The notes beneath the pieces were generated by a model. The model made no database searches. It was not told the origin of the DNA and saw only the letters and a list, made by a program, of their open reading frames with translations. A stretch of DNA of 64,000 nucleotides. Origin: Limonium bicolor (taxonomy: Eukaryota; Streptophyta; Magnoliopsida; Caryophyllales; Plumbaginaceae). Position numbers and translations under genes: made by a program. Location: NCBI GenBank assembly GCA_023374045.1, contig CM041777.1, positions 82,516,300 to 82,580,299 of the forward strand, in the 5' to 3' direction. This document shows, one piece after another, positions 55,203 through 64,000 of this stretch (positions are counted from its first letter, which is position 1; each line of letters starts with the position of its first letter).

Positions 55203-56120
55203 ATGAAGGAAGGTGAAACGACTCCGAGCGCAAAATCCCTAGAGCAATTACTGGAGGCGCTAGCCGGATCGAGAGCGAAGGATGTCGAACCTTCAGATCC
55301 ACTGTATGTACATACCTCTGATCATCCAGGTATGATAATTGCTGCTAAGTTCGATGGAGAAATCGGTTTCCAGACTTGGAAACGAACTGTGTTAATGGCA
55401 TTGTTAGCGAAGAACAAGATAGGTATGATAGACGGTATGATCTCCATGCCTACTGATGATGAGGTTAGGTTGCGAGCTTGGAGACGTTGTAATGGCTTAG
55501 TCATGTCATGGATTTTAAATGCTTTGGATAAGAGTCTCTGTGAGAGCTTAGTCTATAGTACTACTGCTAAGGAAGTTTGGGATGGTCTGTTGGCGAGATT
55601 CGATCAAATAGACGGAACGAGAAGATTCAATTTGAAGAAAGAGATTTGCGATCTAGAGCAAGGGACTGATAGTGTTAATATTTACTTTATGAAGTTTAAG
55701 AAGATTTGAGATGAGTTAAGTTCTGTGATTGAGTTAGCGTGCTGTGACTGTAGCAAATCTGAAAAATGAAGAAAACTTTGGAGGAGGGTAAGATGATAGA
55801 TTTCCTGATGGGATTAAATGAGTCTTACATTAACACTAGAGGAAATATATTAATGATGAAGTCTCTGCCTTCCATGGAACTGCTTACTCTTTGATCCTTG
55901 CGGAAGAGAGACAAAGAGAAAGTAACAAGAAGAAGAGAGGGGAAGGAGAAAATAGCAGTTTTGTTAATGTTGTTGAGAGTCATGGACCACAACAACAATC
56001 AGATGGCAACAGAATAAAGGGAGAAAAGTCAGAGATACTTGCAGTTATTGTGGAAAACAAGGGCACCGTGAGGATAACTGCTTCGCTAAGCACGGTTATC
56101 CCAATGGTTGGAAGTTTGGA
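55203..56120 (+). pseudogene. gag of Copia C2
   Basis: An open frame of 168 codons from the ATG at 55203 shows DPLYVHTSDHPGMIIAAKFD, TWKRTVLMALLAKNK and the UBN2 gag core (CNGLVMSWILNALDKSLCES, EVWDGLLARFDQIDGTRRFN). It stops at 55707, where the family continues. The knuckle CSYCGKQGHREDNCFAKHG near 56045-56110 is in another frame, after at least two shifts. Confidence 0.85.
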
Positions 56121-57550
56121 AAATAAAAAGGTTGTAGCTAATGCTGCCGTGAGTAGTGATGAGTTGAACAGTAAGACTGAATCTTCAAGTCATACCAATT
56201 CAGGACTTCCGTGTGAACAGATTGAGTTCTTGATCAATTATTTGCAGAAAATCAATGTTAGTCAAGAGGAGAATCACTCCTGCAATTTTGCAGGTACTAA
56301 TTTGATTCACAACTCTGACTCATGTTGTTTAATTGCTGATAGTGTTTCAGATAAAAATCAAAGTGTGCAGTGGATAATCGACACTGGAGCTACTGATCAT
56401 CTCAGTGGCACCAACTGTTTGTTCAGAAATGAAATGATGCTTGGAAAAAGTCACACAGTTTCCATGCCAGATGGATGGATTCAAATAATCAAGATAAAGG
56501 GAGATGTTATCCTTGGAAAGCATATGTTGTTGAAGGATGCACTTTTTGTGCCAAGCTTTGAACATAATATGTTGTCTGTCAGCAAGTTCACTAGACAGTT
56601 TGGTTGCGATTATTTTTTGATGAATGTTGGTGTGTGTTGCAGGACCAACAATTGAATATTGAGACTAGGATTGCTCAACAGATCGATGGTCTCTACATTC
56701 TTGGTGCAGATTTGCTGGAAGAATTCTTTCAACAGAAAGAAAGAAATAAAAAGAAGCAAAACAACTGTGGTTTGAGCACTATCAGCAGTGGTTTGTATTG
56801 GCACAACAGATTGGGTCACACATCTCTTACTAAACTTCAAGAGTTAGGTTTAGTCAAGAATAGTGACAATTTTGATATTTCTGTATGCGACTCCTGTAAT
56901 AAGGCCAAAGGGCACAGGTTACCCTTTCCTGTTTCTCAAACCAGGAGCATTAATTGTTTCGATTTAATTCATATTGATACTTGGGTCCCTGCAATGAGAA
57001 AAATTATGATGGTTATGCATATTTTTTAAGTATCGTGGATGATAAGAGTAGGTGCTTATGGGTTACTCTTATGAAATATAAGTCTGAAGCTGCGAAACTG
57101 ATACAGTCCTTCGTTCAGATGATCGAAACACAGTTTGGAAAACGTATTAAAGTTATATGTTCAGATAATGCGCTTGAATTGGGAGCTTCTAAAGAAAATA
57201 AAGAATTCTTTGCTCAGAAAGGAATCTTGCATCAAAGGTCATGCTCCCATTCCCCTCAACAAAACGGTGTTGTTGAGAGGAAACACCACCACATCCTTGA
57301 GACAACAAGGGCTGTTTATTTTCATTCAGGAGTCCCTCTGAACTTCTGGGGTGACACTATCCTCTTTGCCACTTATGTTATCAACAGGATTCCATCTGCT
57401 GTATTGGATAAACAGTCACCTTTTGAAGTTCTCTATCATCAGTCTCCTTCTTATGATATGTTGAAGACTTTCGGCTGTTTAGCATATGCCACAATGTCAA
57501 CAGTCACAAGTAGAAATTTGAGCCTCGGGCGTTCAAGTGCATATATTTAG
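56121..57550 (+). pseudogene. Protease and integrase of Copia C2
   Basis: Protease has an intact WIIDTGATDHLSG (active site at 56380-56388). Integrase has HNRLGHTSLTKLQEL with CDSCNKAKGHRLPF, the first Asp in LIHIDTW, the second in CSDNALEL, and the Glu in PQQNGVVERKHHHILETTRA, so the DDE set is complete. Frame changes lie near 56620-56660, 56980-57020 and 57520. Confidence 0.85.
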
Positions 57551-58189
57551 GTCCTAGCTCAATCAGCAAAGGTCATAAGCTTTGGAGACTGGATGCTGGC
57601 AAGGTGATTCATAGCCGTGATGTAGTATTCTATGAAAATGTTTTTCCATTCAAGGATGACATGCTCACAAACCAGTCATCACCAGATTTTACATTTCCAC
57701 TTCAATCGGACATCATAGATGATGATCCTCTTCCACTCAATATCTCTTACCCAGTTCCACGAGATACTGAGACTGTCGCTCCTGCTCAAAATCCACTTAC
57801 ATCAGCAACAGATACTAGTAATATTTCAGTTTCTGGAGTTCAACCTGAAGTTGTCCTGCCCCAAGTACAACCTGCAGATAATTCTTCACACCAGCTGCCA
57901 GTCTTAGAAGATCTTCACGCAGGCATCAGACTCCCTCATATCTAGAGGATTTCTTTGTTGGACAGACCACTCTTCATTCTCCTCCAGATGATGATTTCAC
58001 GAGCATTCTTTCTGCTCGATTATCTGCTGTTTCAGATCAGTCTTTTCATCAGTCCCAACGCCCTGTGTTCTCTTTGACAGAGATTACAGCGAAACACTTG
58101 ACTGCAGTACAGCCTACATAGCTACTTGTCAAACAACACCTACTCACACACCTTCTACAGATCCACGGTCTTTTAGTGAAGCAGTACAA

Positions 58190-59640
58190 TTTCCACATTG
58201 GTGTCAGGCCATGAGAGAAGAACTAGAGGCCTTGACCAGAAATGGCACATGGATCATCACAGATTTACCAAAGGGCAAGAAGCTATAAGTTGTAAGTGGG
58301 TGTTTCGGACCAAGTTACGATCTGATGGTACCTTGGAGCGCTACAAGGCTCGACTTGCAGTTCTTGGATTTACACAAAAACAAGGAATTGACTATACTGA
58401 TACTTTTTCTCCTGTGGTCAAAATGACCACCATCAGAACTCTCTTGGCTGTAGCGGTGAAGAAACACTAGAGTATCACACAGCTGGACGTTAACAACGCG
58501 TTTCTACACACGTGATTTAGATGAGGAAATTTACATGTCTTTGCCTGAGGGAATGGACTGTCCTCCCCATAAAGTTTGCAAACTTCGTCGCTCTCTTTAT
58601 GGCCTCAAGCAGGCGTCGCGACAGTGGTACGCTAAACTCACTAGTTTTCTCCATTCGCAAGGTTACGAGAGTTCCAGCAATGACACCTCTCTGTTTACTC
58701 GAAAGTGCAATGGTCTGGTTGTTCATATAGGGGTGTACATTGATGATTTACTTGTCTGTGGTGATGATGCTATAGAAATTTCTCGTTTAAAAACACATTT
58801 AGACAAAAATTTCAAAATCAAGGATCTGGGTGTTTTACACTATTTTTTGGGATTGGAATTCACTCACACTTCTTCTGGTTTAATTGTGACACAAGGCAAG
58901 TTCATTAGAGAACTGCTCGAGGAATTCGCCTCTGATTGCTTCAGGTCTGTGGCCAGTCCTCTTCCTTTAGGCGTCAAGTTAAGCCCCTCTGATGGTACTC
59001 CCCTTTCAGATCCTGAAATCTACCGACGTTTAGTAGGTAAACTTAATTACCTCACTACTAATACACGTCCTGATCTGAGCTTTACTGTCCAGCTGCTGTC
59101 TCAGTTCCTTAAGGAACCTTGTGATACTCATCTTTCTGCTGCTAAGCATGTCTTACGCTATTTGCGTGGCACCATAGGCAACGAAATTTTGTTGAATAAT
59201 CGAGCAGATTTCAGTCTGCTTACTGCGATTCGGACTGGGCGGCTTGCCCATTTACTCACCGTTCTGTTAGTGGATATTACATCCAATTTGGAGGGGCGCC
59301 TATAGCTTAGAAGGCAAAGAAACATGCATGTGTTTCCTTGTCGTCCGCTGAAGCGGAGTACCGCGCCATGCGCAAGGTTACTTCCGAATTGGCGTGGTTG
59401 AGCAGATTACTGTCTGAACTTGGGATTGATTCTATCACTCCTTCCCTCTGCGTTGTGATAATCGCTCTGCAGTTGTTTATTGCTACTAATATCCCGTGGC
59501 TCATGAGCGCACGAAACATGTGGAGATTGACTGTCACTATGTGCGGGAGCAACTTCAGCAAGGGTTTGATTTCTGTTCGTCACATCCCCCCTCTCTTTTC
59601 AGCTCGCTGATATGTTCACCAAGCCTTTGACAGGCAAGCA
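58190..59640 (+). pseudogene. Reverse transcriptase and RNase H of Copia C2
   Basis: RT shows [20 protein letters not shown] and [19 protein letters not shown]. An internal stop at 58468 and a frame change follow, then LDEEIYMSLPEGMDCPPHKV, SLYGLKQASRQWY and the catalytic YIDD at 58736-58747. LVGKLNYLTTNTRPDLSF and AAKHVLRYLRGT lead into RNase H, where [10 protein letters not shown] (about 59340) keeps the SAEAEYRA motif in a shifted frame. Confidence 0.9.
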
Positions 59641-59732
59641 GTATCAGCGTCATCTTCCTCAGATGGGAGTATGTTCTGCTTAACTGTTTTATATGCCAAG
59701 TCGCGTCTCTGCTTCACCGGTTCACGACTTGC

Positions 59733-59748
59733 GGGGGGGGGGGGGGGG
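59733..59748 (+). repeat. Run of 16 G at the polypurine tract of C2
   Basis: Sixteen consecutive G lie directly before the 3' LTR start, the place of the polypurine tract that primes plus-strand synthesis. Plant Copia tracts are usually mixed A/G. Confidence 0.85.
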
Positions 59749-59818
59749 TGTGGAGATATATGTTACACGTTTATATTTCAATAAGGAACTAGTTTACAAT
59801 TTCTAGTTATCACTCTGT
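59749..59818 (+). repeat. Truncated 3' LTR of Copia C2
   Basis: Follows the 5' LTR for about 60 bp with one substitution, gains two bases (AT) and is lost after CACTCTGT. The remaining 160 bp of LTR are missing. Confidence 0.8.
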
Positions 59819-62297
59819 GCTATGATATTCATTATACAAACTATCTCTGGGAAAAGTTTGCCTATGTTCCTATTTATCTTATGAAATGTTCACCGCTGGA
59901 CAGGAGCGGAGCCAAAAATAGAAGTTGAGAGAGGGCAAAGACAGAATTATAATATCTGATACTGTCTCCACCACTGCCGCTGGAGTATGCTTCGTCTATG
60001 TAAGTAATATCTGATACTGTCTACTTCTGTTGCAATTTCATTAGGCTGCTGAAGTCTGCATAACTTAAGAGCTGTGTATTGTAAATTGTTTAAACAGCTT
60101 GTTTGTGCAAACCCTCGTAAAGGATTCTCTTGATAAGAATTGCCTGATTAAGAAAAGCACTAATACCATGATTTCCACTGTTTGAGATGGCTGGTACAAC
60201 ATGTTCAGATTTTAGCAATTTTTGGCAGCAAATTCTCCTAGATTATGCTTGATTACCACCAATCATTTTGTAAACTTTTTTACTATAAGCATAAAATGTT
60301 TTGAATTAGGATAACTGACCTGCATTAAACTTACGGTGTGGGAAATTACGGTTAAGACTGCTCTATAATATTGGTTTAATATACCTTAGTAGGACTGTTT
60401 TCAGCAAGGTGTACAATCTGTTTCCGCCAATGTTGCTTATTACAACTTGAATAAGTTGAACGATCCTTTACATTTGCCTTTGCTGTTGCGTGTATGCTCA
60501 TGGTCAATTTTAAGAACAATCATCAGCACTTGTAAGTGCATTATTCTGAAGGAATTATTGAATTGAACAAACCAGAAATAGTGCAAGCTGTATACACTTT
60601 AGTCCTCAACTGTTGTAAGCTAAATAGTCTTTAATGTTTCGAGCAATAAAGTAATTCAGTGGCTTATAGGCACCAAAATATGTTAATTCTTTTACTTCTA
60701 TTTTCACTCTTAAAATAATGAAACTGGGCACCTGCTAAAATCTGAGAAACCGTCTGACATCCATTCTTGCTTATATTTTCCTGCAAGAGTTACCATTGCT
60801 ACTGGAATTCATTCCTGCACACACTAGACCAAGAGAAATGCAAGACATCAAAAAAGGCTGTGAGGGACAGTTCAAAGAGCTGCAGGATAAGTATGGTTCA
60901 AAGCGCGATGATCTGTTGGTTCTGATCACTTCACTAGATGCATCAAAACATGAAGCTGGTCCATCATTTACGTAGAAGAGAAATCTCTGAAAATGGATGT
61001 TAATTTCAAAAACCAGATTCCAGCTCCACCCTAGTCCAGCCCCGGGCAACCCTCAAATTTTATACTCTCCACCCCTCTCTTCTCAAAACCAGATTCAGGT
61101 AAATATCCTAAACCTGAGCAAAATCACTATACTTTTTAGAACGCAATGATGCGATAATAGGAATGACAGAGAATAGGCTGAGACTCTAAGTAAGAAGCTT
61201 CCTGTGATAAAATTCTTGGTAAGTGCTTGCATGTATAATATGAGTTTTATTTAAGACCAAGTTTACCCTCTTGATTATTGCCTGAAATTACACTGCCGCT
61301 GATAGGGATGTATAAACAACTCTGATTTTTCATTTTGCTCGCTGATTGAGGAGATATGCATTTGTTGATGTTGTAAAACAGTGTATGTCCAGTCTTATCT
61401 CTATCTAGAATACGAGGCCTATGCTCTGAGCTGTTATTGAAGCAACAGTGTCCTGATATCCTTAATTCTGATATTTGCTTTAAAAATATGAAAAGAACTC
61501 AAGATGAAATCTGGGAGCTCGTGAATATTCTGTTTCTGGTTAAATCTGAGTTAGTTACTACTATGATCAAAGTACGATCAGGATACCGTCAATTATGAGT
61601 TGTCATATTCCCTGGTCTTGTCTACTTCTGTTATAAGCAAAAATCTGTTACATTTCAAAGTCTCTTACTGCTCCTGTTCCTGCTTTCTCCTTGTAATCAA
61701 TTTTAAATCAAACATACCGCCACTACTTACTCCTCCGAATTTGAACATCATTGCTATATTCATTATTGGACTAATTTTAGCAGTATTTTACCCCCTAAAA
61801 ACTACAGCATCTTGCCCCTGTTTTTACTTACAATCTGCTAGTTTTATAGTAAATAATCCAAATATAGTACAATAACGTTCCTCATCTGCTGTAGTTGGTA
61901 ACCTGAGAATCTGAAGCATGGCTGTTGTTTTTATTTATGGATAATATCAAGCACCATTTGGCATCACGGTCATGTTCATATTATTCTTCTTTATACACCG
62001 TTCAGCTTCCAAAAGAATAAACCTTACGTTGAAGGGCTTATGCACATTATCGCAGTCGCACTAATCTGATATACAGCCTTAATGCTTGCAGTTTCAGTAC
62101 TAAATCTTTCTTCTACATTATACTGCCACTGCGAACATCATTAATCTGTGTTATGCCACCTCATAGTATCTAGCTCCAACGGTTTATAGCTCCTAACATG
62201 TTATGCTTTGTTACTGTTTAAATTATACGTTGTAGGCAGTTTGCTTCCGAATTTTTTTTTAAAAAAACAGTATCACTTCTATTTACAGCCTAATCTT
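59819..62297. other. Noncoding, possibly intronic
   Basis: T-rich sequence without clear genes, apart from the exon-like segment at 60788-60975. Confidence 0.4.
60788..60975 (+). CDS. Possible terminal exon of an unidentified gene
   Basis: After a pyrimidine-rich tract ending in TGCAAG, an open frame runs LLLEFIPAHTRPREMQDIKK, then FKELQDKYGSKRDDLL and LITSLDASKHEAGPSFT, ending with TAG at 60973-60975. Its base composition is less AT-rich than its surroundings and the peptide is charged and helix-like. I do not recognise the family. It could instead be chance or an old transposon piece. Confidence 0.25.
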
Positions 62298-62305
62298 GCC
62301 TCGAT

Positions 62306-62582
62306 CATGGGCGGCTCTTAGCCTGTGCAACCAGGCGACGGAACAGGGGCCCTATTTTGGCCCAATTTTTATTTATTCTCTTTAGATTTTTGTCATTAAA
62401 AATTATATAAGGGTCTAAATTTATCTTGAATGAAACATAATTTAACTTTATATTTAAGATATTCAAACTTATAAATATAAATGTATAATTTAATGTGAAT
62501 TTTTCTATCTATATATTTTAATTTTATAAAAGACTTCATTTTAGATTATAGCACGGGGCCCGAAAATCAGGAGACGACCGTG
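62306..62582. mobile_element. hAT-type MITE (277 bp)
   Basis: Perfect 8 bp target duplication GCCTCGAT at 62298-62305 and 62583-62590. Inverted ends CATGGGCGGCTC and CACGGTCGTCTC match at 9 of 12 positions. GC-rich ends with GGGGCCC surround an AT-rich core. No coding region. Confidence 0.85.
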
Positions 62583-62590
62583 GCCTCGAT

Positions 62591-63777
62591 TTAGGTGATT
62601 AAAAGGCATAATCTCAAAATACTTATTACCGGAATTATGCCTGATTACTACTCCATTTTATTGGTAAGTATTGATGACACTGAAACATAATTTCCTCAAT
62701 CTACTGGTTAAGGATTGACAACATTTTCTCAATTCGAAACCGTGGGTTATTCACAGCCTGTTCAACACTTCTGTAAATCTTGTTGATATCAAATCAGCAG
62801 TAAAATTCTTCCAATTAAGGTCTTGCCCATTCGTCAGTTTTTTGACCTCCCAAATGCTTGAGTTGTGCATTGCTCAATCTGAATCTGAAAAAGAGATTGA
62901 AACTTGTTGACAGTTGTGTATAAAGGAATAATTCACTTCTAAGCAGCTCCTACACAATTGTTTTTTCTGTTTGCTTCTCTGTATATCGCTGCTAGATTTT
63001 GAACTGTATGAGCAATTATAAAGTTATAAGTTCATTTTTTGCACCTATCCATACTGTTTAAATAATGCAGCTTCTAAACAGTTTTTAAAACATTACAAAA
63101 TAATACCCATGCCTTATTTGTATTCACTGTTGTTACAGAGCTACTTAGACTTTCATCCCATAATACTCTTAGCAATGTTAAGATAGCATGTCTAAGTGCA
63201 CAATTGGTTACAAACGTACTGTGACACGATTAGATCCATCATTTGGGTAAAACACACCCAGAAACTGCCGTTGCTGCATGATAAGGTTTTAATATGCATA
63301 AACCTGGCCTCGATTATGAATAACTGTTCTGAAGCATCATGTTGGGTTTTGCCCTGTTATCCAATTGCTCTGGTCTTTTTTGGACTTGGAAACTACTGTA
63401 ATCTGAAGCATCATAAGCTTCATATTCTACCTGTGATTGCTCCTGCTCTCTTGCTTATGCTGCGTACTCTAAAATAGAATTTGTACATAATATGTGCTTA
63501 TTGCTCACGTCTGTCATGGATGAAAGATGTGCTACAAAGCAAAGTCTTAGGATGATGCGGTCCTCGGCATAAAAACAATAAAAAACGCCAAAGCAATGCT
63601 CTATCCCTCACCGGCATGATGCAAACGTTATCCTTCATTTTATAGCAAAAGGTTGTTGCTGCTGTTAAGTTGTGGTTTTACTTCGAAAAGTCAATATGAA
63701 TGAGCTCCGGCGTGAGTAGCTTTCTAGAATCGTCTCATTTCGACACTATCAAATAATAAACTTTTAAGAAAGTGCAG
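62591..63777. other. Noncoding, possibly intronic
   Basis: No credible gene. T-rich like the preceding spacer. Confidence 0.4.
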
Positions 63778-63869
63778 GATTTTACCACGGGACGATCATC
63801 CCTGAAGCATTCAAGGAAAGTATGAAAAAAGCAGCCATAGAGCCACTTTGGGCTGAAACTTACGCCCGG
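63778..63869 (+). CDS. Possible exon fragment cut by an LTR insertion
   Basis: After AAGTGCAG, an open stretch reads FYHGTIIPEAFKESMKKAAI then EPLWAETYAR, up to the LTR start at 63870. The peptide looks protein-like but I do not recognise it. It may belong to the same gene as the segment at 60788-60975, in which case Copia C2 lies upstream of the known exons. Evidence is thin. Confidence 0.25.
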
Positions 63870-64000
63870 TGTAACACCCCTACCGCAATAAGTCATACTC
63901 CTTAATCCGTCCTAATTCCAATACCAAAGCAGCGGAAATTCACTACAAAAGTGGGTGATACAATGCCGTTAGTCTCCCAAGTGACTACACGTACCAATCT
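63870..64000 (+). repeat. Start of a family L LTR, cut by the window edge
   Basis: TGTAACACCCCTACCGC with CAGCGGAAATT about 60 bases in matches, in inverted orientation, the ends of the solo LTRs at 15107-20788 and 41138-45345. Confidence 0.65.

Larger units (their letters stand above)
54909..59818 (+). mobile_element. Copia element C2 (4.9 kb), 3' LTR truncated
   Basis: The 5' LTR (54909-55142) is complete. The partner LTR begins at 59749 with the same TGTGGAGATATATG and is recognisable for only about 70 bp. Internal order is gag, protease, integrase, RT, RNase H. It is better preserved than C1, with DTG and YIDD intact, but gag, integrase-RT and RNase H each hold frame breaks. Confidence 0.9.

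Noticed and set aside
60771..61049. 92-codon minus-strand open frame
   Set aside because: The peptide is Ser/Cys-rich and unfamiliar. The opposite strand gives a more protein-like frame after an AG acceptor.
61600..61875. 91-codon plus-strand open frame with hydrophobic stretches
   Set aside because: Hydrophobicity follows from T-rich DNA. No start context or family match seen.

Overview
The window is eudicot plant nuclear DNA. The evidence is a plastid sigma-factor gene with spliceosomal introns, a P-class pentatricopeptide repeat (PPR) gene, a plant UDP-glycosyltransferase relic, and Copia, Tekay-type chromovirus, L1-type LINE, hAT, CACTA and Stowaway elements. I cannot name the species. 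About 60 percent is identifiable transposon DNA. I saw no tRNA or rRNA gene and no CRISPR.

Layout. Positions 1-767 are the 5' end of a minus-strand Copia element whose LTR (490-767) ends inside a decayed glycosyltransferase (768-1562). Positions 1563-8640 hold no gene, only MITEs, small duplications and a very AT-rich block. Positions 8945-12600 carry the nine-exon sigma factor gene SIG6 (SIGF), with Site II promoter motifs upstream. Positions 14828-33677 are one old LTR element (B). Its 5' LTR is split by a 5.7 kb coding-free solo LTR (15107-20788, perfect TSD), and its interior is split by a 10.3 kb minus-strand Tekay-type chromovirus (G, 22325-32626), which itself carries a hAT and a CACTA element. 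Positions 34583-36452 carry the PPR gene on the minus strand. An L1-type LINE (36833-45948, 13 bp TSD) sits 368 bp upstream of its start codon and is itself split by a second giant solo LTR (41138-45345). Two Copia elements follow (47274-52550 and 54909-59818), together with short 5'-truncated LINE copies and a third hAT element. The start of another giant LTR lies at 63870 on the right edge.

Function. The two host genes probably both serve organelle gene expression: SIG6 directs the plastid-encoded RNA polymerase, and P-class PPR proteins bind organelle transcripts. In this sequence both reading frames are broken only by small indels. No nonsense or splice-site changes accompany them, and all three in the PPR gene are single bases next to short base runs, so consensus errors should be excluded before calling them pseudogenes. 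Every transposon coding region is defective.

The most unusual structures are a six-unit hairpin minisatellite with compensating stem changes (43451-43855), two 16-18 bp poly(T) insertions with long target-site duplications that look like extreme LINE truncations (3808-3861, 8646-8691), a Copia element with TA...TA ends and a perfect TSD, and the giant-LTR family itself. I found no new enzymatic or defence system.
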